A stretch of 64,000 nt of DNA from Actinomadura macra NBRC 14102 (GTDB lineage: Bacteria; Actinomycetota; Actinomycetes; Streptosporangiales; Streptosporangiaceae): the NCBI RefSeq assembly GCF_001552215.1, contig NZ_BCQT01000017.1:310001-374000 (forward strand), in the 5' to 3' direction. Below are positions 8,651 through 16,708 of the stretch, piece after piece (the first letter of the stretch is position 1; the number at the start of each line of letters is the position of its first letter). The notes beneath the pieces are model-generated. The model saw only the letters and a list, made by a program, of their open reading frames with translations. It was not told the origin of the DNA and did no database searches. Position numbers and translations under genes: made by a program.

Positions 8651-9558
8651 GGCTTCTTCAGCTTCTTCGGCTTCTTCGCGGTGATCCACATGGCCGCCAG
8701 CACCAGCAGGCCGATTCCGATCAGCCAGCCGGCCAGGCCCTCCGAGACCGGGCCGATGCGGCCGAGACCGTTACCGCCCGGGTTCGGCTCCTCACGCGTC
8801 TGGACGAGGTAGGCGATGATCGCCTGCTTGTCCTTGGGCGTCAGGGTGGTGTCGTTGAACACCGGCATGGCCTGCGGGCCGGTCAGCATGGCCTCGTAGA
8901 TCTGGGTGGGCGTGACGTCGCTGTTGTTCAGCGGCGGGGCGTACTTGCCACCGGTCAGCGCGCCGCCCTGGCCCGTGAAGTTGTGGCACTGGGCGCAGTT
9001 GGTACGGAACAGCTTGCCGCCGAGTGCGACGTTCCCGGTCTTCGGGTCGACCGCCGAGGCCGGGGGGACCTCCGGCCCGCCGCCGAGGGAGGCGATGTAG
9101 GCGCGCAGGTCGGCCAGGTTCTTCTCCGCCTCGGCCTTCTGCTTCTCGGCCTCCTCCCGCTTCTCCTTCTCCTCGTAGTCGGTCTTGATCGAGGTGTCGA
9201 AGGCGGGGATCGGCTCCTTGCGCGGCATCTGTGCGCCAGGGTTCATCGCGGGCATGCGGCCCGTGCTGACCTGGAAGTCGACGGATGCGGCGCCCACGCC
9301 GATGAGGCTGGGCGCGATCGGCTTGCCCTTGCCGTCCTTGGTGCCCTCGGCGTTCAGCCCGTGGCAGCTGGCGCAGTTCTTGTTGAACAGCTCCTTGCCG
9401 TTCGCCAGGTCCTGCGCGGCATGGGCCGTGCCCTCAGCCTCGGCGCGGCCGGTCTGCGGCGAGAAGCCGGCGTAGATGACGCCGATCGCCGCCAGGGCCG
9501 CCAGCACGACGGCGTAGCCCGCCCACGGGCGCCGTCGCCATGCGGTGAACCTTTTCAC
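8647..9558 (-). CDS. qcrC: Cytochrome bc1 complex diheme cytochrome c subunit (QcrC)
   Basis: A diheme c-type cytochrome that carries electrons inside the bc1-aa3 supercomplex in place of a soluble cytochrome c. It has an N-terminal membrane anchor (about 12-31), two heme sites (CASCH at 62-66, CAQCH at 188-192) and a C-terminal helix (about 270-293) with a lysine-rich tail. The GTG at 9558 has GGGGA 5 nt upstream and gives the usual N-terminus (VKRFTAWRRRP); an ATG 21 nt further upstream lacks a ribosome site. Oddity: residues 128-148 form a very charged Glu/Lys segment inserted in the first cytochrome domain just before its last helix. The gene overlaps qcrA by 4 nt. Confidence 0.95.
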   Translation of the reverse strand: MKRFTAWRRRPWAGYAVVLAALAAIGVIYAGFSPQTGRAEAEGTAHAAQDLANGKELFNKNCASCHGLNAEGTKDGKGKPIAPSLIGVGAASVDFQVSTGRMPAMNPGAQMPRKEPIPAFDTSIKTDYEEKEKREEAEKQKAEAEKNLADLRAYIASLGGGPEVPPASAVDPKTGNVALGGKLFRTNCAQCHNFTGQGGALTGGKYAPPLNNSDVTPTQIYEAMLTGPQAMPVFNDTTLTPKDKQAIIAYLVQTREEPNPGGNGLGRIGPVSEGLAGWLIGIGLLVLAAMWITAKKPKKLKKP

Positions 9559-9614
9559 GGAAATCCCCGTTCGGGTCATGTCGTCTGGTTGGTCGAGCAG
9601 GTCACTGGGTCACG

Positions 9615-10271
9615 TCACAGGTCGAGCAGGTAGATGGTGGCGAACAGCCCGATCCACACAATGTCGACGAAGTGCCAGTAGTAGGACACGACGATCGCGC
9701 TCGTCGCCTGCTCGTGCGTCCATCGTTTCGCGGCGTAGGTCCGCCCGAGGACGAACAGGAACGCGATGAGCCCCCCGGTGACGTGCAGGCCGTGGAAACC
9801 GGTGGTCAGGTAGAAGACCGAACCGTAGGCCGAGGACGAGAGCGTCAGCCCGTCCTTCGTGACCAGGTTGTAGTACTCGAATGCCTGACCGGCGACGAAG
9901 TAGGTACCCATGAGAAGGGACAGCACGTACCACTCGCGCAGCCCCCACCGCCGGAAGTCCAGCAGGCCGCCGTCCCGGCCGACCTTGCCGGCCTCGGCCT
10001 TGAACACGCCCATCTGGCAGGTCACGGAGGACAGCACGAGGACGGTCGTGTTGACCGCGGACAACGGCAGGTCAAGCGGTGCGCCCGGCCAGGAGCCGTG
10101 CCCGGACTGGCCGATCGTCACAGAGCGGATCGTGAAGAACATCGCGAACAGCGCCGCGAAGAACATCAGCTCGGACGACAGCCAGACGATCGTCCCCACA
10201 CTGACCAGATTGGGACGGTTCGCCCGTGCGTGAGGTGGTGTCTCTATCGCGGATGCTGTCACGGGCAGCAT
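9615..10271 (-). CDS. ctaE: Cytochrome c oxidase subunit III (CtaE)
   Basis: A 218-residue integral membrane subunit of the aa3 oxidase with about five helices. It carries the family segments LSSELMFFAALFAMFFT, GSVFYLTTGFHGLHVTGG and YYWHFVDIVWIGLFATIYL. It is the first gene of the ctaE-qcrC-qcrA-qcrB operon and is separated from the other oxidase subunits (ctaC, ctaD and ctaF at 28.6-31.5 kb), as usual in actinobacteria. The chosen ATG at 10271 has GGGG 7 nt before it; a GTG three codons later is possible. It diverges from the receiver-like gene at 10366, so the 94-nt gap must hold both promoters. Confidence 0.96.
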   Translation of the reverse strand: MLPVTASAIETPPHARANRPNLVSVGTIVWLSSELMFFAALFAMFFTIRSVTIGQSGHGSWPGAPLDLPLSAVNTTVLVLSSVTCQMGVFKAEAGKVGRDGGLLDFRRWGLREWYVLSLLMGTYFVAGQAFEYYNLVTKDGLTLSSSAYGSVFYLTTGFHGLHVTGGLIAFLFVLGRTYAAKRWTHEQATSAIVVSYYWHFVDIVWIGLFATIYLLDL

Positions 10272-10365
10272 TATTGCGCCCCTATCCAGTGAGTGACGCA
10301 TGACCCCCCTTCTTGAGTTCCCCGAGCGTGTCTTCCCAGCCCGTGACCCGGTACCCTTCGGTTCC

Positions 10366-10788
10366 ATGAGCACCGCCCCGGAGAGCCCGATGAAGGTTCT
10401 CGTCTACAGCGACGACGCGAACACCCGTGCCCAGATCCGGCTCGCGGTCGGCCGCCGTCCCGCCGCCGACGTCCCGCGGGTCGAGTTCGTCGAGCTCGCG
10501 ACCCAGCCCGCCGTGGTGGAGCGGCTCGACGAGGGCGGCATCGACGTACTGATCGTGGACGGCGAGGCGCAGCCGGCGGGCGGTCTCGGCGTGTGCCGCC
10601 AGGCCAAGGACGAGGTCTACGACTGCCCGCCGGTCCTTGCGATCATCGCCCGCCGCGACGACGGCTGGCTGGCGACCTGGTCGCGGGCCGACGCCGTGGT
10701 GAGCCTGCCGCTGGACCCGATGGCCCTGGCCAACGCGCTCGCCGGGCTCATGCGCGGTCGCGCCGAGAACCGCCTTCCGGCCCTGTAA
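10366..10788 (+). CDS. Response-regulator receiver-like protein, degenerate
   Basis: A single CheY-like domain of 140 residues with no output domain. Motifs seen: acidic YSDDANTR at the end of strand 1 and LIVDGEAQ with the possible phospho-acceptor Asp at the end of strand 3. The conserved Lys of strand 5 (usually K-P) is missing: the segment reads VVSLPLDP. The protein may therefore bind a partner without normal phosphorylation. A TACCCT -10 element ends 8 nt before the ATG, suggesting leaderless translation. A homologous gene often sits between ctaE and trpD in actinomycetes (from memory). An ATG 27 nt downstream (MKVLVYSDD) is the alternative start. Confidence 0.8.
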   Translation: MSTAPESPMKVLVYSDDANTRAQIRLAVGRRPAADVPRVEFVELATQPAVVERLDEGGIDVLIVDGEAQPAGGLGVCRQAKDEVYDCPPVLAIIARRDDGWLATWSRADAVVSLPLDPMALANALAGLMRGRAENRLPAL

Positions 10789-10837
10789 GCCTCTCGCCGA
10801 GGGACCGGCCCACCCTCCTCGGGAGAGGAACGAGAAC

Positions 10838-11887
10838 ATGGACGCGCGCACGACCTGGCCTGCACTGCTCAACGCCCTGCTGGGCGGCGAGTCGCTGACC
10901 AGCGAGGAGACCGCCTGGGCAATGAACCGGATCATGGCCGGTGAGGCCACCGACGTGCAGATCGCGGGCTTTGCGATCGCGATGCGCGCCAAGGGCGAGA
11001 CGGTCGCCGAGGTCTCCGGCCTCGCCGAGGGCATGATGAACAACGCCACCCCGCTCTCGGTGCCCGACCGCTTCGCCGACCTGGTCGGAACCGGCGGGGA
11101 CCGCGCCCACACCGTCAACATCTCCACGATGGCCGCGGTCGTCGGCGCCGCGGCGGGGGTCAAGGTCGTCAAGCACGGCAACCGGGCCGCCTCGTCGTCC
11201 TGCGGCGCCGCGGACCTCCTGGAGCACCTCGGTGTCGCCATCGACCTGCCGCCGGAGGCGACCGCGCAGGTCGCCGAGGAGACCGGGATCACCTTCTGTT
11301 TCGCGCCGCTGTTCCACCCGGCGCTGCGGTACGCGTCCAAGGCGCGCAGCGAGCTGGGCACGCCCACCGTGTTCAACTTCCTCGGCCCCCTGACGAACCC
11401 GGCACGCCCCGCCGCGCAGGCGGTGGGGGTGTTCCACCCGCGGATGGCGGGCGTCATCGCGGGCGTGTTCGCCGCTCGGGGCTGCTCGTCGCTGGTGTTC
11501 CGCGGTGACGACGGCCTGGACGAGCTGACCACTACCGGCACCTCGACGGTGTGGGTGGTGCGGGACGGGACGGCGGCGGAGACGACGTTCGACCCGTCCG
11601 ATCTCGGTATCGCGCCGGCCGACCCCGAGGACCTGCGCGGCGCCGACGCCGCGTTCAACGGCCGGGTGGCCCGCGAGGTGTTCGCCGGGCGCCCGGGGCC
11701 CGTCCGCGACATGGTGGTGCTGAACGCCGCGGCGCTCATCACCGCCTACGAGGGCGCGCCGCCCGCCGCCGAGCTCACCGCGGCGCTGAGCGCCGCGTAC
11801 GGGCGCGCGGCGGCCGCCGTGGACTCCGGTGCCGCCGGCGCCCTCCTGGACCGCTGGGTCGAGGTCTCCCAGCGCCTCCGGGGCTGA
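10838..11887 (+). CDS. trpD: Anthranilate phosphoribosyltransferase
   Basis: A 349-residue cytoplasmic enzyme that joins anthranilate to PRPP in tryptophan synthesis. Family motifs: GTGGD (PRPP loop), KHGNRAASSSCG, FNFLGPLTNPA and GDDGLDE (metal binding). Length is typical. The ATG follows GAGAGGAACGAGAAC, a fair ribosome site. It stands alone, apart from the other trp genes, as in M. tuberculosis (Rv2192c). It ends 8 nt before the convergent polyamine-permease gene, so no separate terminator fits between them. Confidence 0.97.
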   Translation: MDARTTWPALLNALLGGESLTSEETAWAMNRIMAGEATDVQIAGFAIAMRAKGETVAEVSGLAEGMMNNATPLSVPDRFADLVGTGGDRAHTVNISTMAAVVGAAAGVKVVKHGNRAASSSCGAADLLEHLGVAIDLPPEATAQVAEETGITFCFAPLFHPALRYASKARSELGTPTVFNFLGPLTNPARPAAQAVGVFHPRMAGVIAGVFAARGCSSLVFRGDDGLDELTTTGTSTVWVVRDGTAAETTFDPSDLGIAPADPEDLRGADAAFNGRVAREVFAGRPGPVRDMVVLNAAALITAYEGAPPAAELTAALSAAYGRAAAAVDSGAAGALLDRWVEVSQRLRG

Positions 11888-11895
11888 CCGGCCGG

Positions 11896-12708
11896 TCAGG
11901 GCACCGCGCGGGTGCCCGACGAGAGGCGCTGGGCGAGCCAGATCGGGATCACCGACAGCACGATCAGTGCGGCGGCCAGCACGTTCACGACCGGCGCCTG
12001 GTTCGGCCTGAACAGGTTGTTGAAGATCCAGATCGGCAGTGTCTCGGTGCCGGGACCGGCCGTGAACGTGGTGACGATGATCTCGTCGAAGGACAGCGCG
12101 AACGACAGCAGCCCCCCGGCGAGCATCGCCGAGCGCAGCGCCGGGAGCGTGACGTACCAGAAGGTCTGCAAGCCGTCGGCGCCGAGGTCGGCGGACGCCT
12201 CCTCCAGGCTGGTGCCCGTCCGGCGCAGCCGGGCGAGGACGTTGTTGTAGATCGTGACGACGCAGAACGTGGCGTGCCCGACGATGACGGTGAACAGGCC
12301 GAGCCCGATGCCGAGCGGCTTCAGCACGACCTGGAACGCGTTGCTCAGCGCGATACCGGTGACGATGCCGGGCAGCGCGATCGGCAGCACCACGACCAGC
12401 GAGATGGCCTCCCGTCCGAAGAAGCGGTACCGGGCCACGGCGAAGGCGGCCATCGTGCCGAGGACCAGCGCGGCGGCGGTCGCGCCGAACCCGGCCTTGA
12501 GGCTGGTGAGCACGGCCCGGCGGGCTCCGGCGTTGTCCATCGCCTGCGTCCACCAGCGCCCGGTGAGGCCGGCGGGCGGCCAGCCGAACGCCCGGTCGGC
12601 GTTGACGGAGTTGATCAGCACGACCAGCAGCGGGACGTAGATCACCGCCAGGCCCAGGATCATCACGGCGCGCAGCGCGATCCGCGCGGCGGGCGAGAGG
12701 GTCATCAC
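11896..12708 (-). CDS. Polyamine-type ABC transporter permease (PotC-like)
   Basis: An inner-membrane permease of 270 residues with six predicted helices. Its EAA loop, SLEEASADLGADGLQTFWYV, is where the ATPase docks. It is the last gene of the operon and its start overlaps the PotB-like gene by 4 nt (ATGA). The family covers spermidine/putrescine importers but also transporters of other small cations and of aminophosphonates, so the substrate is inferred from the whole operon only. Confidence 0.9.
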   Translation of the reverse strand: MMTLSPAARIALRAVMILGLAVIYVPLLVVLINSVNADRAFGWPPAGLTGRWWTQAMDNAGARRAVLTSLKAGFGATAAALVLGTMAAFAVARYRFFGREAISLVVVLPIALPGIVTGIALSNAFQVVLKPLGIGLGLFTVIVGHATFCVVTIYNNVLARLRRTGTSLEEASADLGADGLQTFWYVTLPALRSAMLAGGLLSFALSFDEIIVTTFTAGPGTETLPIWIFNNLFRPNQAPVVNVLAAALIVLSVIPIWLAQRLSSGTRAVP

Positions 12709-13598
12709 AGCTCCCTGAGGGCGCCGGTGCGGCGGGCCGCGGCGAGGTAGGCCAGCATCACCACGACCGGGACCGTGGCGAAGGCGGCGGCGAACGGCAG
12801 GTTGTTGGCGGCGCCGACGTTGTCGTAGACGACGTTGCCGAGCAGCTGGCTCCGGCCACCGACGATCTTCACGGTGATGTAGTCGCCGAGCGACAGCGAG
12901 AACGTGAAGATCGATCCGGCCACCAGCGACGGGAACACCATCGGCAGCACGACGGAGCGGAAGGTGCGCAGCGGACGGGCCCCGAGGTCACCCGAGGCGT
13001 CCAGCAGCGAGTCGGGGAGCCGTTCCAGCCCGGCGTAGACGGGAAGGATCATGTACGGCAGCCACAGATAGGACAGGACGAGCACGGTCGCGGTGAGGCC
13101 GTAGCCGGGCCCGGAGACACCGAACGGCGTGAGGACCTCGTCGATGAGGCCGCCCTCGGCCAGCATGACCCGCCACGCGTACGCCTTGACGAGGTAGGCC
13201 GCCCACAGCGGCGCCAGGACCGCGACCACCAGGTACGGGCGGTGCCCGGGCCGGGCGACCTTGGCCATGAAGAAGGCCATGGGCAGGCCGATCAGCATGT
13301 CGATGGCGGTGACGGCCACCGCGACGCCCACGCTGCGCAGCGCGATCGTCCGGTAGACGGGCTCGTCCCACAGGCTCTGGAAGTTGGCCAAGGTGAACTG
13401 GTGCAGCACCTCGCCGGTGAAGGTGTCGGTCGTCCAGAACGCGGTCAGGAAGATCGCGGCGAGTGCGCCGAGGTAGCCGGTGACCAGCCAGACGAGCGGC
13501 GCCGACAGCAGCAGCGACAAGCGCAGCCATGGCCGGCGGTGCAGCAGCACGGCCGTCCGGCGCCGGAGTCCCGGCGCCGGACGGCCCACCGCGGTCAT
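12705..13598 (-). CDS. Polyamine-type ABC transporter permease (PotB-like)
   Basis: A 297-residue permease with about six helices and the EAA-type loop SLLDASGDLGARPLRTFRSV. The ATG at 13598 overlaps the stop of the solute-binding protein (ATGA), which sets the start although the frame is open further upstream. It pairs with the PotC-like subunit to form the channel heterodimer. Confidence 0.9.
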   Translation of the reverse strand: MTAVGRPAPGLRRRTAVLLHRRPWLRLSLLLSAPLVWLVTGYLGALAAIFLTAFWTTDTFTGEVLHQFTLANFQSLWDEPVYRTIALRSVGVAVAVTAIDMLIGLPMAFFMAKVARPGHRPYLVVAVLAPLWAAYLVKAYAWRVMLAEGGLIDEVLTPFGVSGPGYGLTATVLVLSYLWLPYMILPVYAGLERLPDSLLDASGDLGARPLRTFRSVVLPMVFPSLVAGSIFTFSLSLGDYITVKIVGGRSQLLGNVVYDNVGAANNLPFAAAFATVPVVVMLAYLAAARRTGALREL

Positions 13599-14803
13599 CC
13601 CTTGATCGTCGTCCACGCCTGGGTCCACTTGGAGTAGTCGACGCAGGTGACGTTCTTGCGCCCGTCGAGGCACCGGGCGATCGGCGTCGTCCAGAAGTGC
13701 ACCTTCGAGAAATAGGTCTCGTCGGTGGCGTGGAAGGTCGCGCAGAACGTCTTGTCCGATGTCAGCCCGCACGCCTTGGCGTTGGCGGGCGCCTCACCGA
13801 ACCACTCGGCGACCTGCGCGTTCGCCTTTGGCGAGACGATCCAGTCGAGCCACTTGTAGGCGCACGTGGGGTGCTTGGCCTTGGCGGCGACCATCCAGGT
13901 GTCCGACCAGCCGGTCGAGCCCTCCTTGGGCAGCGTCACCTTCACCGGCGCCTTCTCCGCCCGGGCGAGGTTGGCGATGACCTGCCAGGTCGTTCCAAGG
14001 ACCGTGTCGCCGCTCTTGAACGACTGGACCTCCTTGGTGTAGTCCGACCAGTATTCGCCGACGAGGCCGCGCTGGGTCTTCAGCAGCGCGACGGCCGCGT
14101 CGAACTGCCCGCGGTCGAGCGCGTACGGGTTCTTGATCCCGAGCTCGGGACGGGCCGACATCAGGTAGAGCGCCGCGTCCGCGATGTAGATCGGCGAATC
14201 GTAGGCCGTGATCTTGCCCTTGTACGGCGAGTTCGCGTCGAACACCGCGCCCCAGGAGTCGGGGGCGGGCTTGACGCGGTCGGACCGCCACATCAGCAGG
14301 TTGGCGCCACGGCCGTGCGGGATGCCGTAGGAGACGCCGTTCACCGAGTTCCACGGCTTGAGCTTCAGGCCGGGGAACACGTCGGCGTAGTTCGGCACCA
14401 GCGCGGTGTTGACCGGGGCGGCGGCGCCGGAGGCGATGAGCCGCAGCGAGGCGTCACCGGACGCGGAGACGGCGTCGTACTCGCCCGTCCTCATCAAGGT
14501 CACCATCTCGTCGGACGTCCCAGCGACCTTGGTGTTGACCTTGCACCCGGTGGCCTTCTCGAAGGGGTGGACCCAGTCGACCGTCTTGTCGTTGGAGCCG
14601 TCCTCGGCGTACCCGGCCCAGGCGACCAGGTTGACCTGGCCCTCGGGAGCGCCGAGCGACTGCGGGGCCGCGAGCTTCGGGACCGTGAAACCGCCCTGCC
14701 CGGCGGCGGTCGCCTTGCCTGCCGAATCGCCGTCGCCGCAGGCGGCGGCCAGTCCGATCGCCAGCGTCGCCGCCAGGGCGAGCGCCATGCGCGTGGACCA
14801 CAT
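13595..14803 (-). CDS. Polyamine-type ABC transporter substrate-binding lipoprotein (PotD-like)
   Basis: A 402-residue extracellular binding protein. The signal peptide ends in a lipobox (LAAAC, Cys22), so it is lipid-anchored. The mature domain begins with a strand reading VNLVAWAGYAEDG and has the bacterial extracellular solute-binding fold of PotD/PotF relatives. The start has a strong ribosome site (AAGGAG, 6 nt spacing). Six Cys residues in the C-terminal half (after residue 315) could form disulfides. The gene lies 49 nt after potA and overlaps the permease gene downstream. Confidence 0.92.
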   Translation of the reverse strand: MWSTRMALALAATLAIGLAAACGDGDSAGKATAAGQGGFTVPKLAAPQSLGAPEGQVNLVAWAGYAEDGSNDKTVDWVHPFEKATGCKVNTKVAGTSDEMVTLMRTGEYDAVSASGDASLRLIASGAAAPVNTALVPNYADVFPGLKLKPWNSVNGVSYGIPHGRGANLLMWRSDRVKPAPDSWGAVFDANSPYKGKITAYDSPIYIADAALYLMSARPELGIKNPYALDRGQFDAAVALLKTQRGLVGEYWSDYTKEVQSFKSGDTVLGTTWQVIANLARAEKAPVKVTLPKEGSTGWSDTWMVAAKAKHPTCAYKWLDWIVSPKANAQVAEWFGEAPANAKACGLTSDKTFCATFHATDETYFSKVHFWTTPIARCLDGRKNVTCVDYSKWTQAWTTIKG

Positions 14804-14852
14804 GAAGAACTCCTTATCTCGGGGGGATGGAACGGAGTCGGCGCGGAGCGGA

Positions 14853-15881
14853 TCAGGACGCGTGCGCCTGCCTTTCGCCGGCGTCCGTCACGCGGTACTC
14901 GTGCGCCTCGTGCCAGGCGATGCGGACGCGCGCGCCGCGGTGGCGCATCACGTCCATGGAGGAGGTGCTGAGGTTCTGCTGGAGCACCACGACCCGGTCC
15001 CCCGACTCCAGGTCGACCACGAACCGGGTCACCGCACCCGCGTAGACAACCTCCGCGACCGTGCCGAACGCGTGCCGGTCCCCCGAGCCCGGCTCACCCG
15101 CGGTCGACCCGCCCGGCGCCTCGACATGGATCTTCTCCGGCCGGACGCACACGCCGCCGATGCGGTTGGAGGTGCCGACGAAGCCCGCGACGAACGCCGT
15201 GGCCGGGCGCTCGTACACCTGCGCGGGCGTGCCGACCTGCTCGACCCGCCCCCGGTCGAGAACCGCGACCCGGTCGCTGAGCGTCAGCGCCTCCTCCTGG
15301 TCGTGGGTGACGAACACGAACGTGATGCCGGCCCGCCGCTGGATGCTCTTCAGCTCGACCTGCATCTCCTCCCGCAGCTTGAGGTCCAGGGCGCCGAGCG
15401 GCTCGTCCAGCAGCAGCACTCTCGGCTCGTTGACCAGGGCGCGGGCCAGTGCCACCCGCTGGCGCTGGCCGCCCGAGAGTTCCGCCGGGCGCCGCTCCTC
15501 CATGCCGTCGAGCCGGACGCTGCGCAGCGCCTCCAGGGCCCGCTCCCTCCGCCGGGCCCGCGGCACACGCCGCACCTTCAGGCCGTACTCGACGTTGCGG
15601 AGCACGTCAAGGTGCGGGAACAGCGCGTAGTCCTGGAAGACGGTGTTGACGTCGCGTTCGAACGGAGGGAGGGCCGTCACGTCCCGCCCGCCGAGCACGA
15701 CCGTCCCGGCGGTGGGGCGCTCGAACCCGGCGATCAGCCGCAGCACGGTGGTCTTGCCGGAGCCGGACGGGCCGAGCATCGAGAAGAACTCGCCGTCCTC
15801 GATGTCGAGGTCGACGCCCGCCACCGCCTCGACAGAGCCGAAGGTCTTGCGTAGATCGCGGATCCGCACCGCTGAAGCCAT
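14853..15881 (-). CDS. Polyamine-type ABC transporter ATP-binding protein (PotA-like)
   Basis: A 342-residue ATPase that powers the transporter. Walker A GPSGSGKT (37-44), signature LSGGQ (135-139), Walker B LLLDEP (156-161) and H-loop His (VTHDQ, about 192) are all present. A TOBE regulatory domain follows (about 260-335). It is the first gene of the potA-D-B-C operon. The promoter lies in the 82-nt gap shared with the divergent GntR gene, which contains an inverted repeat and is likely GntR-controlled. Confidence 0.94.
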   Translation of the reverse strand: MASAVRIRDLRKTFGSVEAVAGVDLDIEDGEFFSMLGPSGSGKTTVLRLIAGFERPTAGTVVLGGRDVTALPPFERDVNTVFQDYALFPHLDVLRNVEYGLKVRRVPRARRRERALEALRSVRLDGMEERRPAELSGGQRQRVALARALVNEPRVLLLDEPLGALDLKLREEMQVELKSIQRRAGITFVFVTHDQEEALTLSDRVAVLDRGRVEQVGTPAQVYERPATAFVAGFVGTSNRIGGVCVRPEKIHVEAPGGSTAGEPGSGDRHAFGTVAEVVYAGAVTRFVVDLESGDRVVVLQQNLSTSSMDVMRHRGARVRIAWHEAHEYRVTDAGERQAHAS

Positions 15882-15893
15882 GGGACTAAAACA

Positions 15894-15905
15894 TATGGAT
15901 TCATA
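15894..15905. promoter_or_regulatory. Candidate GntR operator in the potA/gntR divergent promoter
   Basis: The inverted repeat TATG-GATT-CATA has 4-bp arms and a 4-nt spacer and lies 13 nt upstream of the potA start. Its size and AT-rich symmetry fit FadR/GntR-type operators. No binding data are available; the assignment rests on its position between a regulator and the operon it probably controls. Confidence 0.4.
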
Positions 15906-15963
15906 GGTTTCAGTTCAAGTGAAGATCCTGTATCACTGTGTCAACGCTGGTGAGAGGGGGGCG

Positions 15964-16680
15964 ATGGACAGCGCACGCCTCGTCGTGTTCGCGCCGGTCG
16001 ACAACACCGCGCGGGTGCACGCGGTGGTCCGTCGCCTCAGCGACGCCATCGCGCTCGGGCTTCTCAACGACGGGGAGCAGCTGCCCAGCGAAACCGACCT
16101 CGCGGGACATCTCGGCGTTTCGACGGTCACCCTACGGGAGGCGCTGATGGCCTTGCGTCAGCAGGGCCTCATCGAGACCCGCCGGGGGCGCGGCGGCGGC
16201 AGCTTCGTCCGCACCCCGGCCCGGCCGTTCGACCTGGACGGGCGGCTGCGCCCGCTGACCGCCGAGGAACTGCGCGACCTCGGCGACCACTACGCCGCCA
16301 TCGCCGGCGCCGCGGCACGGTTGGCGGCGCTACGGTCGCTGCCCGGGGACGTGGAGCGGCTCCGGCGCTCGCTGGCGGAGATGTCCGGCCCGGACGGCGG
16401 CGCCCGCATGTGCCGGCTGGACGGGCGGCTGCACCTGGAGGTGGCCGCCGCGTCCCAGTCGGTCCGGCTCACCCGCGAGGAGATCCGGCTCCAGGCCGAC
16501 ATCGGGCCGCTGATCTGGTCCGTCCACGACCAGTCCCGGTGGCGCCCGCGGTCCCGCGCCGAGCACGCCGCGATCGTCGATGCCATCGCTCGCGGCGAGG
16601 AGGGTCTCGCCCGGGATGTAGCTGAAAGTCACGTCGCGAATGCGGTAGAACATCTGATTGAACGCCGGCTCTCCCTCTGA
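15964..16680 (+). CDS. GntR family transcriptional regulator (FadR-like)
   Basis: A 238-residue DNA-binding regulator. A winged helix-turn-helix at about 10-80 (LPSETDLAGHLGVSTVTLRE, then the wing RRGRGGGSFV) is followed by a mostly helical FCD-like ligand domain. The ATG at 15964 has GAGAGGGG just upstream, favoured over an ATG 45 nt earlier. It diverges from the potADBC operon and is followed after 28 nt by the Cache-domain gene. Likely role: controlling polyamine (or other amine) uptake and catabolism in response to a small acid or amine; this is inference from position. Confidence 0.9.
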   Translation: MDSARLVVFAPVDNTARVHAVVRRLSDAIALGLLNDGEQLPSETDLAGHLGVSTVTLREALMALRQQGLIETRRGRGGGSFVRTPARPFDLDGRLRPLTAEELRDLGDHYAAIAGAAARLAALRSLPGDVERLRRSLAEMSGPDGGARMCRLDGRLHLEVAAASQSVRLTREEIRLQADIGPLIWSVHDQSRWRPRSRAEHAAIVDAIARGEEGLARDVAESHVANAVEHLIERRLSL

Positions 16681-16708
16681 CATCCACCAGAGCATCCGGA
16701 GGTGGCCC

